Source of the DNA: Gossypium raimondii
Lineage: Eukaryota; Streptophyta; Magnoliopsida; Malvales; Malvaceae
Direction: 5' to 3'
Assembly: GCF_025698545.1 (NCBI RefSeq)
Contig: NC_068565.1
Span: 2,046,001 to 2,110,000 of the forward strand
Length of the DNA: 64,000 bases
The notes under the pieces were generated by a model. That model had not been told where the DNA came from. It worked only from the letters and a program-made list of their open reading frames with translations, and searched no databases. Shown here in pieces: positions 49,673-63,050 of the stretch. The translations under genes were made by a program, and so were the position numbers. Every line of letters begins with the position of its first letter. The stretch's first letter is position 1.

Positions 49673-50540
49673 TTTAAAATACTTTATATTATTTTGTATA
49701 TATTTTATATCATATATTAATTATTTTTTGGACCGTGTATTAATTATTATGGGAGTCAAATGTGCGCAGCCAAAATTAGATATTTCTATTGCTGTGTTCG
49801 AAGCTGACAAAAAATCTGAGATTTGTCTTCAGCTATAACATTTTATCCACAAAATCATAAGAGGATTAAAGGTAAATATATGTAATCGAGTTGTGTTGAG
49901 TCGAGTCGAGATTAAATTATGCGAAATTTAAATTTGAGTTTAATTTAAAATTTAATTTAAATTCGATTAAATTTCACTTTTAAAGTTTGAATTTAATTCG
50001 AGAATTGAGTTAATCGAGTTCACTGATTATTCTAAGATGTTTGAGTATAATTTAAAATTAAAATTCGGCTTAATTATTATCGGAGTCAAGCACAACTATC
50101 AAGTTAGTCAATTTTAATTATATTTGTTTGATTCAATAGATCGTAAAATTAATTAATCTTTTATATTTTTAATCAGTAATAAAATTCTCGATTTAAACTC
50201 AAATTTATTAAAATTTGAAGTCAAGGACGATAATCAAACTCACAAGCCTAATTGAGCTTGCTCAAATAATTCAATCGCTATATTTGATCATATTCTATAC
50301 ATAAATTATCAATATTTGACTAGACAAGAGTATCGATATCATGATCCCTTGAAGCAGATAGTAATAAAGCTCTCAAAATTTTTGAAAATTCCTTTTAGAC
50401 TTTTATTTTTTTTTTAAAAGTTACCCCATTTTTTTTGAATTTCACATTATACCTTACATTTTTTAAAATTAGATTTCACCAAAATTTTGTCAGATATTAT
50501 TAAGGTTTTGAAAGTTTTAATCAAATATTTTAAAATTTTA

Positions 50541-51172
50541 AACGAGAAAAAGGCCTCCGCAGTCCCTCTCAATTTCTAAATTGAGAAGATTTGTCTCTTT
50601 AAAAAATCAAAGTAAATTAATTCTTGTCAATTTTGAAAGTGAGCAATTAAGAATAATTAAACGAGAAAAAGGTCTCCGCAGTCCCTCTCAATTTCAAAAT
50701 TGAGAAGATTTGTCCCTCTAAAAAATCAAAGCAATTTAATTCTTGTCAATTTTGAAAGTGAGCAATTAAGAATAATTAATCAAGACGTTATTGTTTTCCA
50801 TCAATTGTACTTAATTGTAATTGATATAATAACAAATTTATCCCTCAAAGTTTACACATTTTTTTACCAATTTGGTCCTAATTTAACAAATTTATCCTGC
50901 AATATTTGTGTAAATGTGTAAATATTAAGGCTGAATTTGTTGGGTTTTTTAGAATTAATATCGAAATGACGAAATATATAAACATTTAAGGCTAAATGTG
51001 TTATTATATCGATAAAATTATATACAATTGATGGAATACATTAATATTGTGATTAATTGCTATTAGTTGCTCACTTTTGAAATTGATAGGAATTAATTTG
51101 CTTCAGTTTTTTAAAGAGACTAATTTACTCAATTTTGAAATTGAGAGAAAATCGAGAGGCCTTTTTACCTTT
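50541..51172. mobile_element. MITE A family element with a tandemly doubled left arm
   Basis: A 119-base unit beginning AACGAGAAAAAGG is repeated in tandem (50541-50659 and 50660-50778), with only a few differences. Its complement forms the right arm at about 51050-51172 (words TTGCTCACTTTTGAAATTGA and AAAGAGACTAATTTACTC). The core element is thus about 510 bases with arms over 100 bases, and could fold into a long hairpin. Related to the elements at 26292 and 28907. Confidence 0.65.
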
Positions 51173-52369
51173 TTAAACACTCTCATTAAATCTTCTATTT
51201 TTTTAAAAAAAGTTTAATTAAACCCCTAAATCTTAACATCGTAAACCATCCATGTCAGCACCTACCTTTTGGTATTGATTTTTTTTTTGAACTTTATATG
51301 TATTTATCATATATGTTCTTTTCGATGCAAAATTTAAAATTATTCATAGCCCCTCCCTAATATTTAAATAGGAGGATAATACGTTTTAGTACACTCAAAT
51401 TCATGTCCTCATGCACTAAGAACAATACCAAGATCAATCAAGCTAAAACTTAATCGACTTTTGATATTGATACTTAGCATAAAAACATCAATACTTAAAT
51501 AGACTCTCGATTATACCCTATGATCATATACCATGGATGAATGTTTCCAACTTTAGGGTGAGGCCAATAGTTCAAAAAAAACACGTGCTCCTTCATATAT
51601 TAGCCGCATTTTTAATTTTTTACAGGCACTTTTACTTTAACTTGTGCGGAATCAACACGTGTGGAATCGAAAAGAAAATCCACCAATGATTTTTCATATT
51701 TTAGAAAGAAAGAAAAAAAAAAGGGATCTGAAAAAGTTTTATTTTCTAGATTTTGATTAGATTCAGTTATGGCAGTCGAAGCCCCATTCCTTGGTTGAGT
51801 GGGCTGCAATTATACATTGACATCGAGTAGTCAATTTCCTTCCAGTTCCAGTTGAGCTGTTTGTTTACCGAGAAAGTGGAAAAGGAAAATAAAAAGAAAT
51901 GATGAAAGTCAAGAAAAGTGGGATAAAGGATGGGGGCTGAAAGCAATGAGAATTCCATAAAAGTAGGTTTTTTTCTAAAATGAAAAAAGAATAAAAAATT
52001 AAATGTTGAATTCTAAGTACTAAATTTGAATCATAGAAATTAAGGCTTTTTTTTTATAATTTATTAAAAATAATATTTTTTAAGAATTTAATTTTTTAAC
52101 ATATCTGATACTTCAAATTTTAAAAATAAATGATAGAATTTTTCAATGACGAACGGTTATTACTAAGTATTTAAAATTGTCATTTACCAAAGCATCTAAC
52201 TACATTCGATATTTAATTTTAAGTAATATACAAAACATATTTTATAACTTAAATTCAGTTTATAAAACATTGAATATAAATATATTGTTTGATAAATGAA
52301 AATTTTAAATATTAAATATTAAATAAAAATTTTAAGAATATCCAAACTAGTAATAGAAGTAATTAATTT

Positions 52370-52859
52370 TGTTGATACAAGTCACCAACAAATAGAAAAG
52401 GACAATGGAGAAGAGTGTCGATTCATCTGTAACAAACAAAGAGTTGGGGTAAAGAGAAGGATAAGATGGATTGCTAAGGTTGCTATGTAGGGTTTTTAGT
52501 AGAGAAGGAGCTGATCCTTGGTTCCTTATGCACTCAGGCTTATATATAGAGTCATCCTTTGTCATATAGTGCCACATAACCGGCAATATAGTGTCCTATA
52601 TGGTTGTGTGTGTTGGTCAATTGTCATCATGGAGTGTACTACGTGATGTTGTTATGTTAATCTCGTCTTTGGGGTTGTATTGTTATGCATTAGTGGTCCT
52701 CATGAGGGTGTGTAGCAAGTTGTCTCTATGTTAATTTAGACAAGATTTGCGAAAAGTCACTTGCGGGTCATCCCGCATGAAAGGTTGGTAGGGATTGTTC
52801 TTTGTGGAGGGTTATATGCGAACCCCCCTAATAGAGAGTCATGGACAGACTATCCAACA
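52370..52859 (-). mobile_element. LTR-like stretch, about 490 bases (solo LTR candidate, copia-type ends)
   Basis: On the minus strand it begins TGTTGGATAGTC and ends TTGTATCAACA, the TGTTG...CAACA pattern common in Ty1/copia LTRs. Inside, a TATATATAAGCC word is followed by CT-rich sequence. No matching target duplication was seen, so the ends or the identity may be wrong. No coding part. Fossil. Confidence 0.4.
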
Positions 52860-54626
52860 GCTTGCCACGTGTTATGATGAGGTGAGATATCATAAATTTT
52901 AAATTATTATGATTTGATTCTTATTTAATAATAATATAATGTTAAGATAAAATATTTATAAATGATTAAAAAATGAAGAGTCCTTCGGAATTTATTTGTC
53001 GCAGTTTTTTTATTATATATTGTATTTATACTTGTAACAAATATAAACAATTATAGAATATTTTAATTGATAAAATATAATTTTTTTAAAAGACAGACAA
53101 AAGGAGTGGAATAAGTATTTAGTAAAATTACCTCGACTTTCAAAAATAAAAATAAAAAACATAACCCTCTAATTTAGATTTTAGAGCAATTTGGTACGTA
53201 ATTCATACAACATATTGGGTTTTGCAATCCCTAATTTCGCTTTCTTAGCATTACCAATGGGGTTTATGGGTTAGAAGAACTCGATGTCCTTTGAGCAACC
53301 ATTGGTCTGTTGGGCCTTTTGAAACAAGATAGGTGTTGGACAAGCATGTGATAGTGGTACGGGTTGTAGATTAAAGCCCGTGATAAATGTACACAGAACG
53401 TCCTATGAAAGTTAACGGATTAAATGAAATTCATTTTGACTCACTTGAACTAGTTTAATTTGTGGAACATATGGAAAAACTCATATACTTGATCTCTAGT
53501 AAAACTAGAGTTAACATGGTAAATATTGTAAATATTAAAGGGTAAGATTGTACGAGTTTAAATTCTTTAAAACTCTCATCTTGTAGATAGATTTTAATAT
53601 TGATCATCGATATGATTTAAGCTGTACCGTTGAATATAAGGGAACTAAACTATAAATAGCATGTGTGGTCCAGACGACTAAGCTCATTCTGGGCTTGAAT
53701 GATTTTTTTTTATTCTCAAATTTGTTCAATCTAATTTGAATTTAAATTAAATATATTTTATTTTATTTTATTTATTTAAATTTAATTATAAAAATATATT
53801 AATATAAAATTATATATTTTAATACTATTTTTTCAAAAACAATGACACTAGCTTTTGAGTGAATTGGTCATAACCTTACCTATAAACTTGAAACAAAAGT
53901 TTATTAAATTGTTTCGAATTCGAAAATTTTATCTAACTTGTCAAATCTAAATTCAATAAATTATTTAATTATATCAATACGACCAGTTCAATTAAAAATA
54001 TTAAAATTCAAAAATTATATTTAAAGTGTTAAAAAGATTGAGTTTTATCGATTTGTATTGATTCCCGATCCAACCGGTTCAATATTATTCTACGAACAGA
54101 TTCCTGAGCAGGTTCAATCATCATTGACTAATGCAGTCAAATTGACACGACATAAAAACTAATTCAAAGCCACCTAAATTAAACTTGAAACAATCCAATC
54201 TCGAATAACTCGAATAACCGAGCATCAAATTCAATTTCTTCTATCAAAAACTATCCAACCAACTCGGTTTCAAGCAATTCACATGAGTTAGTCATTCATC
54301 AATATCATTATATTAAAAATATTCTTCTTTGTAAAGTTCCATTGCTATAGAATAAAAAAGTAAGAACCAAGAACCAAAAGTATCATTTTGTTTTTTCTTC
54401 AGACGATGCCACTAAGTATATAAAACATGGTACTGAATTCTCCCTCTGTTCTTGTTTTGGTGTTTCAATGAGCCGTAAAACCTCCCTATACCAACTCACC
54501 ACCGAAGACGATATGAAAAAGCTTACGCTTGACCGAACAATCCTTCCAATCCTCTCAATATCGAAACAGCACATTCGGTGTATGTCACAACAAAGCTTAC
54601 TTCTCTGCAATGCTCAAGGACATAAC

Positions 54627-57202
54627 TTAGTTGGTGCAATCAAATCCGTGACAAACCGAAAGCCAGATTACAAGGATTAGAAGAACCAAGATTCCGAGAA
54701 CCACCAACTTTATCTTCATGTTTTGATACCACATCTTACGACGGATTTTCATCCCTTGGTTCCTGTATGCTTGGGCCTGAAGAAAGGCAAACAAAGAAAC
54801 ATGCTTTGTGTCGAGATAGACAGATGTAGATTACCGTAAAGCTTAACCGAGAGAAACGGGTTTTACCTGATCACGTAGATTCTCGGTCTTGTCAGCAAGT
54901 GTGGTTAGGTTTTCTCCTCGATCAATCGCCTGGAACATAGAATCGAAAGTCATATAAACTATATAAAAGCAGCTGTTACCTCAAATTTCCTATTAGACTT
55001 GATCTTGATTCATGTGAAGTTGCATATCATTTCCAAGAAAATAAAAATCGGGTATTTTAGGTATGTTGAAAACAGACCAAACCCGAATTAATTCACATAT
55101 TGCACTAACAAATACAGATCTTATTGCAGGTAACTTTCACCAAGCTTTTGGACTAAACCGTCATTCACGAGTTGCGTTTGGTACCCTTTTGTTAATAGTC
55201 TATCACCTATTCCGAATAATCCTCGTTATTACTTTAAACCTAATCATTTCATGTTTCTCCAACTTGGCTATGTGACACTGGATCTCCCAACATATTTGAC
55301 AAATGATACCATTATCAACCTATAGTACTCTTGTTCGATAAACCTTCAATTTCTATATCTAAAGAAGTGTCCCGTACTCTCGTTAGTGTAAAACGAAAGC
55401 ATGAACATGCAGTCGAATTCAGAATTTCAGTCTTCCGATAATGTAAAAGCAGCGAAGGAAGAGAATCCTGATGCAGACTTACCTTGTCGATATTCTCCAA
55501 CATTATACTTTTAACTTCCGAAACTTGGGCCTTCACCTTTAATAGCTTTTCGATTTCTTCAGCATGTTCGATAATATATTTCATGTGCTCCCTCATAACT
55601 GGTCTGCAAATTATGTTTTTTTGCTTTACATAAAATATATCTGAAAAATAAGAAAATTGGAACAAAAGACCAGATATCTAATGATAACACGGATGCATGA
55701 ACATACCCGAACTCCTTGTTAAGACTTTTGGCAATAGCTGTATCAGCTTTTCCACCCCCGTATCTTTTCTTAAAGTCTGCTTTCATACGTTCCAAAAATG
55801 CAATAGAGATTTGCTTTCCAACGGAATCTTTGGCAACAACACAATAAGCTGCATAGATAAAATGCATGCAGTCAAGACCACTGATTACTTAAACGATAAA
55901 CTATCGATCCTGATGTGGAACATCGAGAGTTCATCAGCTTAGGCAAAGATAAAAGTTCTTGAATATTCAGTTAAGCACCGGAAGCAACAGTTTGCATACA
56001 ATTACAATTGATATGCTTTCATTAAAAGCCGGAAAATTGGTACTTTTTTGGCAATAACAAGTTTTCAACAAAAGAGGCAAGTTCAACGGTGGAGCAGACC
56101 AGATGCTGGAAGCTCATATCCCCGTCCCTCTCTCCTCTCCACACCCAAATGTTCTTTCATTTCAGATACGAATCCAAAACTTTTTTCATTTATATAGTAG
56201 CACTCTTATCTAGTTACTAGTTCGACCACATCTTTATTGTGCTCCCATCAATGAAAAGCTAGCTCAGACATGTAATAATATGTCCGATCAGACCATAGAT
56301 AATAATGTAGGCTAGTAGATATGAAACTGCGATTGCCAGAGTATCATCGGTAATGATCGGTGCATCAACTTTTCACCATTTTCTTCTATTTTACAAGCTT
56401 CCTAGGGACCAAATGCAATCACCACAAGGCGATATTCGAGTCAATTATACATGCAAACAAAGTCTCGAACCAATCCAACCACGTCTCGAATCAAGTAAAT
56501 GCATTTTCAATCTAGAACTTTCTTATAAACTATCACAACCATTTTCCGGTTTAGGCATTTCTTAATGAGCATATCATTTTCACATATTAATTTCCCTAAA
56601 TGTTTATTTCATTTGACCAATAAATTTATTGAAAAACTTCATTTATGTGATATAAATTATTCACTATTTAATTGACAAAGATCAAACTGTTATCCAAATC
56701 CAGAAATTCTCAAGGTATGAAAGATATGAAACAAATCGAAGAACAAGAAACATTGCAAATTCCCATATTTTCCCACAGTTTCCTCAGCAACCAAACAAAA
56801 TGAAAAAAGGGAAAAACTGATCAATCCTATAAAAAGAAGCTAACATTTCAATTTTTTAACAAAAACCCACCAAGTCCCACATCCCATTTCACACTATTTT
56901 AGCTAGATCCAACAGCCTTATCCTTCAATTCAACACTTTAAAGAACTCCACCTACCCCGTTTGTTTCTCGAGAAAAAACAACAACAAAGAGATTAAAGTT
57001 CTGGGAAATTACCGTAACCATCTTCAACAAGAAAATTAAAGGTATGGTGATCACAGTTGTAAGTAAACTTGTTATTAGAAGAAGGGAGTTTTTGCAAACA
57101 CTGAGTTGCGATGGCTGGGAAATTCCCAGTGAACTCAGTGTACTCGGCCAAGATCATTGTTCCTCGAGCCACGAAGCTGTAAATAAACGGTTCCAGACTC
57201 AT
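54627..57202 (-). CDS. VAMP724: VAMP72-family R-SNARE (VAMP724-like), 5 exons, 221 residues
   Basis: VAMP72 proteins are plant longin-type v-SNAREs for vesicle fusion at the plasma membrane and late endosomes. Exons on GT-AG sites with matching phase: 57202-57013, 55848-55707, 55603-55483, 54929-54867, 54776-54627. The longin domain (about 1-120) starts [20 protein letters not shown]. The SNARE motif covers about 128-190, with zero-layer Arg155 in [11 protein letters not shown]. The membrane anchor is about 195-214 ([20 protein letters not shown]) with the short end [22 protein letters not shown] and [14 protein letters not shown] resemble Arabidopsis VAMP724 more than VAMP721/722. The acidic insertion of VAMP727 is absent. 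Intron 1 (57012-55849) is long, about 1.16 kb. The symbol rests on remembered sequence; a tree could shift it within VAMP72. Confidence 0.92.
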
Positions 57203-57761
57203 TTTCCCTTCCCCTTTCTCCTTTGTGAGTTCAACTGGGTTATCTCGCGAGTTGGTGGGAGAGACAACACAGAGAACGACAAGGACCTTGCTTATTGCAG
57301 GTTTTGTTTTATTTTCACCTTTTATATATGTATACATATATTATATTAAGACCGTGTTTGGCAGCTTCCTTTGTTGCTAAGAAAGATAATTACGTATCAT
57401 AGAAATATTTTGCTTAGATTTTTATTAAGGTTAAAATGCGCAATAAGTCCCTGCACTCTTTGATAATTTGGAATGTGATCCCTGTGCTTTTATTTCTAGA
57501 AATTTAGTCTCTTTACTTTTCAAATTTTAAAATTAAGTCTAATTATTTATACTCTTATTTTTTTTTATTAAATTCAGGTTAATTACAACATCATTTTTTA
57601 ATTACATTCCTACCTAGTGAGTATTTTCTTTTATTGCAAAATGTTATACTAACAAATTTAACAAAAAAAAACAGTGTTAACTATTGGACCTAAATTTTAA
57701 AATCTGAAAAATAAATAGACTAAATTCCTAAAAATAAAAGTATAATGATTAAATTCAGGCA
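57203..57761. other. R-SNARE 5' region and MITE C
   Basis: 57203-57350 is the likely 5' UTR and promoter of the R-SNARE gene. 57431-57758 is a member of MITE C (words AATAAGTCCCTGCACTC and CTAATTATTTATACTC; compare 38170-38523), joined on its right directly to the LINE relic. Confidence 0.5.
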
Positions 57762-58640
57762 ATGCAACCTAACTAATGTGGAAAGGTTACAGAAGGGCAT
57801 TAGGCAAAATGGTTCTTGTTCGTCGTGTCGGCATGGGCTTAAAGACTTAATCCATGTCCTTAGGGACTGTCTAGCTGCTAAAGAAGTGTGGCTAAATGTA
57901 GTACCTATCAATATCCAAAGTAAGTGTTTTTTTGGTAATTTTTTTGAGTGGAAGGAAACCAATTTGTGTTCTCCAATATGGTTGTCAAATGTGGGGGTTC
58001 TCTGGTCCAGTATTTTCGATTTAATCACTTGGCACATATAGAAAAACATGAATCTCTTTATTTTTCAAGGAATATTGTGGAGCTTCGCTAAGACTATTAA
58101 GTTTTCGAAAAGCTGGGCAAAACAATATATTGAAGCACTTAAGTAGGATTTCATTGGACAGTTTAAATCTGCTCATAAACCTATTCCGATAGGTAATTGG
58201 ATTTATTTATATACTGATGTAGCTATTGAGTTCAATGCAAGGTGGGTTGCTGTCGAGGGGTGGTGTACAATCAAGATGGGAAATGGATTGTTGGATACAA
58301 TTAGTATTTGGGGTTTTGCTTAGTTTTTTATGCTGAGTTATGAGAAATTTTAGATGATCTAACTTTCATTCAAAGAGAAGGGCATAAGAAAGTTCTCATC
58401 CATACCGATAACTTAGAGACTATCAAAACCATTCAAGATATTCATTTGACTGAACTAGGTTAGAAGATTTCATATGATTTTACAAACCATTGAGCAATAG
58501 GAAATCAAGTATATTACTAGAGAAAGAAATTAAGTTGCGGATTGACTAGCCAAAATGGCTTTAGAGAGGAACCCAGCTTTGCAAGTGTTTGGAAAGACTC
58601 TTGGAAGAGTTGGTAGTTGTTGAGATTGCTAGAGTATCAG
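57762..58640 (+). mobile_element. LINE relic: zinc-knuckle (zf-RVT) and RNase H end
   Basis: An open stretch at 57745-58041 shows the zf-RVT motif that follows plant LINE reverse transcriptases: NVERLQKG, then SCSSCRHGLKDLIHVLRDC and AAKEVWLN (Cys-x2-Cys-x8-His-x4-Cys). Downstream, in shifting frames, come RNase H words: NWIYLYTD (usual DGA reads DVA here), EFNARW, LIHTDNLETIK. Several stops and frameshifts show it is dead. No reverse transcriptase core is seen upstream, so it is 5'-truncated. Related genes are often annotated as putative ribonuclease H proteins. Confidence 0.75.
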
Positions 58641-60439
58641 ATTTTCGATTATGTTAGATTAATATAGTTTGATTGCGTTTTTTTTCAAAAAAATAATATT
58701 AGATTTGTTTTCAATTTTATTTTAAAAATGATTTTTTAGGATTTTATTAAAAAATAACATAATAATAATTTTAGTTTTTATTTTTATTTCTTTTGTCATT
58801 TTGACTCTTATTTTTTAATTAAATTTAACAATTAATTTTTCAAAAGAGAGAAATCCTTTTTAACAAAAATGGTGACTATTTATCTCACGTGATAATTCAC
58901 ATGACACTATTTGTCTTGATGTCACGTCAATAAATACTTTAAAATTATAAAATATATAAAAAACATAAATTACACGTGAATTATTATGTGGGCCATCATA
59001 TTTTAAAATTTAACATTTTAGTCACTATATTCATTAAAAAATTCGATTTTCAAAAAGAAGAAATTAAATTCAACTATTTTAAAAGTTTAAAAGCCAACTT
59101 TAACTTAAAAGGATCAATTTGATAAAAAATATAAAAATAAGGACTAAATTTATCATTGCATCTTAAAAAAATTAATAATTATAAAATTGGCTTGGATTAT
59201 TCGTCTTTTTAATTTGACAAGGAAAAGCAAAGAATGATTATTGGAGTGACACTTTGCAAAAAGAGTTTTCAGACACCGATACTGCTTTGGCGGCGATTTA
59301 TTTATTTATTTTGTCATAATTAATAAAACAGTTGCATTTGGACCCACCTAAATGATCTGTGATCTAAAATAATGTTGAAAATTAATATTAAACAAATAAG
59401 ATTTCATAGGGATCTATTTGTTAGAATTTTAAGAACTGGTAGAACTTTCTAGATTTTAGCAAATTTAAATTCATTATTATTTTTATTAGAGATGTTGATG
59501 GATCTTGTTGGATGTGATCGCAGCTTAAATTAAAGCTACTTAAATAGTATATTTTATTATTTAAAAATAACAAAATATTAAAAACATATTTTTACGCTAA
59601 TATTTATATATTTTTATAAATATATTTAAATTTAGGCGGGTTCGAGATAAAAAAATTATTCTCCAAATTTAACCCATGAATACGTAGATTTTAAATTAAA
59701 TTGAATATTCAATGAATTGATCAGATATGATTAATAATTGTAAAATTCATACTCGAATTAATAAATATATTTTAAAATCTAGGTTCACTAATTATTTGTA
59801 TTAAACACGAGAGTTGTTGTAATGATTCGAGCCCAATTGCTTAAATCATTTCTATGATATTTACATGTGATTAATGTTAATATATATTTAAATTTAAAAT
59901 TGAGATTCGAGTAATAGATATTCGATAACTAATATTTGTATCTGTGATCCATATTAATATTATATAAATTCATAAAATTTGAATAAATATATATTTAAAT
60001 TTATGGAATGGTGGTGATATCAATACAGCCAATCAACTCACTGCCATAAATAATTAAACCCTTGATTCGAATTGGCGATTCACTTTAGGCCCATCGTAGC
60101 CACGGTTAACATCAATAGGTTCAATGGGCCAATATATATATTTGAAGATGAACATATTTCCTTTCCATGTCACTCTCTTTTCAATGCCGCTTAAAGTCTG
60201 GTTTTTATGGAATACGCAGAACAAAGGGAAGTGTAGTAGTGAGGAGGTTTGCTGACAAACTCTTTTCCCTATTTTATGTTGGTTATTATGGAAAAATCGA
60301 AATCTTTATTTTTTTTTAATTGTCATAATTATGTATAAAAGCTTATGGATATAGGTATTATTTGGACGAGGAGTTATGTAAGGATGATTTCTAATCTGTT
60401 GCTTTCTATTCCTATGGTTACTTTACGATTTGGTCACCA
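58641..60439. other. AT-rich intergenic DNA, possible decayed MITE at 58765-59160
   Basis: No gene. 58765-59160 has weak inverted ends (ATTTTAGTTTTTATTTTTAT against the right complement AATTTAGTCCTTATTTTTAT) and may be a decayed MITE. 59170-60170 is AT-rich with short GGCGGGTTCGAG / AACCCATGAATAC words recalling the hAT-like elements. Nothing else is recognised. Confidence 0.4.
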
Positions 60440-60860
60440 CTAGTTAGAGGATGGATTAAGCTTAATATGGACGGGGTAGTGTCACCAAATAGTTCGAACG
60501 CTTTTTATTGGAAAAGTGTTTAAAGATTCTGATGTGAATTGATTGTTTGGTCATTTGATGATGATGGAAGGACATAATTTTTAGAATCGAATCAATGATT
60601 GTTTTAAAAGGTCTACACTCAGCATAGGACAAGGGTTTTAGACAATTAGACCTGGAATATGATAATGCTCTTCTCGTGGAAATTCTCTTAGCTAGTGGAG
60701 TTGATAGTAGATTGGTGGAGCTACGCCTAATACATTGATTGCTAAACCCGAAACTGGAATATACGAATTAGTCATATTCCAATATCACAAAATATAGTGA
60801 CGGATCACATGACCAAGTATACTACTAATGATTTCATAGGTTTACTTGTTCAAAGAATCC
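60440..60860 (+). mobile_element. Second LINE-type RNase H relic
   Basis: Broken frames show an RVT_3-type RNase H domain: RGWIKLNMDGVV at the start; LEYDNALLVEILL in the middle; then WNIRISHIPISQN and VTDHMTKY, the usual end (HVPREAN...ADHMAK in intact relatives). Many stops and frameshifts. It is older or more decayed than the 57762 relic. Confidence 0.6.
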
Positions 60861-62972
60861 CCATCTTCAATGCGGGGTTTCTTATTTGGTGATCACAATA
60901 AAATTATGCTACTTTAATTTGTAGTTCTCTATCTACTTATTGTTTTCAACCTTTTTTCATTGAAAAGTTCTATCATTTGTTTTTTTAGCTCGTATTATCA
61001 AACATGCAAACAAAATTAAATCATTGAAAAATATTTATATTGTTTTATTTTAATATTTAATAAATTTATACAATTTTAATTTTTGAAAAATTTTATATAG
61101 TCATCTTAACTTTTTTTTAGATGTTTACATTAGAATAGTATTATATATTTAGTATATGTTTATTTTTAAAGTGTTCTAAATTACATAATATATAAAGTTA
61201 ACATAATATAAAAATATTATAAACTAAAAATGGGCCGGACTGGGGTTTAAATATTTTAAATGGATCTAATTTTTTTACCTAAACCCTTCCAAATTTCAGA
61301 TAGACTTTCGGGCCTGGGTAGGTAACCCGACCCATGAACAAATCTACACCGCATCATCAAACTTTTATATTTTTCAAATTAAAAAACTCAAACAAAATTT
61401 AATTATTAAATTTAAAAATACCAAAATAAACCTAATCACCAAATTCATAACCTAAAGATTATATTATCCCTAAATAAATTCACTCAAACCAACCAAATTC
61501 AAAGAATCGGAATAAGATTGTGAAATTCAAATTGTGGCATGGAACATTATTAATATGGTGGCGCAAGAAATGGACTTGAGCATGTTCCCTTTATAAAAAA
61601 GCATCAATCAGCATCCATATCACAAAACGCGCATACAAATTTGTCCCTAATTGGCGTAACGTAATACCTTGACACGAATTTGAAAATTATAGCATTATTA
61701 ATATTCATTCACATGATTACGAAAGAGAAATATACCCTTTCTCTTCTCTTCCTTTCAAAACCCAACACTTATCAAATGTTCCTCCTTTTTTTCTGTCTCA
61801 CTCTCATCTTAGTTGTCCACTGCCTGTCCCTTTGTTGTCACTGTTCATTATATTAGCCTTTTTATTTTCTTTTTCTTACAAATGTCAAAACATAAATAAA
61901 TAAATTCATTTAATTTAATTTAATTTATGTAATCATTCTTTTCGAAATTCATATTATTTTTATATTTTAAAATATTATTATTGTATCAATTACGTCTTTT
62001 CATTAATCTGACCATGACTTTAGGGTTAATATTTGTTGAAGTATCTAAATTTGGTAACTTATACTTACTTGGTACTTCAATTTATTATTGGACTTAATTG
62101 GTACAAAAAGTTAGAAATTGTAAGCCAACTTGATATTCTGTTAGGTACTTAATTAACATTATTAAAATACGCTGATGTAATACTGATGACCAGTAGCACC
62201 GTGACACATGGTAAAAATATAATTTTTATTTTATATATTTTAAATTTTTTGTCACGTATTAAAACGTGAAGCTGCCATATGTCCTTATGCTATTGGTCGT
62301 TAGTGTCAAGTTAACACATTTTAACGATGCTAGTCAAGTAATTAAAAAAGAAAAACCAAATTGACTTACTATTTGTTAAGTCCAAAAAATGTTTAAGTAT
62401 TAAGTAAGTATAAGTTGTCCAGTTCAAGTACCTCCATATATATTAACTCATAATTTTAACACTCAACATGTTTTAAAAAAAACCATCACATTGTTTTTTC
62501 TAATACGACTTTAGATTGTTAGTTAATAAGTATATAAGTGTTTACAATTTGATCCATTTATTTTATATGTTTTCACGTTAGGCCTCAACTCACATCGATG
62601 CCTAAATTGATGATTAAATGAATGTTCTAATTTAAAATTTGAAGAGGGATTAATTCCATATCTATTTTTTTCCATAATATTTATAATTATTCATAGCCTC
62701 TTTCAACTCATAAATTAGAGGATAATGTGATTTAACGCATTCAAATTCATATACTATTGATAATAATATACATACCAATCAAACTAAACCTCAATCGATA
62801 TTTTTATTATTATCATTTGTGGTGGAAGAAGTAAAAGTCAAAAGATGATTAGTGGATGTCCATAAAGTGATTGACACACTTAAATTACAAGCCAGCTTGG
62901 TCATTTTGATGTGAAGTGGCATAATCGCAAATAAATCCGAACCTCAGTGGCTTTCTCTTATTAGCAATCCCT
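60861..62972. other. AT-rich intergenic DNA with hAT fragment and MITE D
   Basis: No gene. 61228-61345 is the right part of a hAT-like repeat (GGGCCGG, CCCGACCCATGAACAAATC; compare 39265-39445). 62025-62447 is MITE D. 62470-62960 is AT-rich upstream DNA of the RALF gene with no recognised element other than the TATA box. Confidence 0.5.
62025..62447. mobile_element. MITE D, about 423 bases with long terminal inverted repeats
   Basis: Left end GTTAATATTTGTTGAAGTA, right-end complement GTTAATATATATGGAGGTA. The inverted match continues through AACTTATACTTACTT and TTGGACTTAA over about 140 bases. Noncoding. Its target duplication is not clear. Confidence 0.65.
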
Positions 62973-62978
62973 TATAAA
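62973..62978 (+). promoter_or_regulatory. TATA box of the RALF gene
   Basis: TATAAA 73 bases before the ATG at 63051, giving a start of transcription near 63003. The short leader would then include an A-run of about 18 bases at 63023-63040. Confidence 0.65.
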
Positions 62979-63050
62979 CCTAAACCCTGCCCTGCTTGCC
63001 TTCATTTCCACTTCCTTCGTCCAAAAAAAAAAAAAAAAAATCCCCCGAAA

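Larger units (their letters stand above)
48681..54626. other. Long intergenic stretch: MITE B, MITE A with duplicated arm, LTR-like piece
   Basis: No gene recognised. Holds MITE B (49200-49672), MITE A with duplicated left arm (50541-51172) and an LTR-like stretch (52370-52859). 49730-50530 and 51180-52360 are AT-rich with nothing recognised. 52870-54380 is AT-rich with short open frames that match nothing I know. 54380-54626 is the likely 3' UTR of the R-SNARE gene. Confidence 0.6.

Noticed and set aside
52347-52586. 79-codon open frame on the minus strand
   Set aside because: It overlaps the TATA-bearing LTR-like stretch and shows no protein similarity.
54383-54680. Short open frames on both strands at the R-SNARE 3' end
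   Set aside because: They are shadows of the last exon and 3' UTR.
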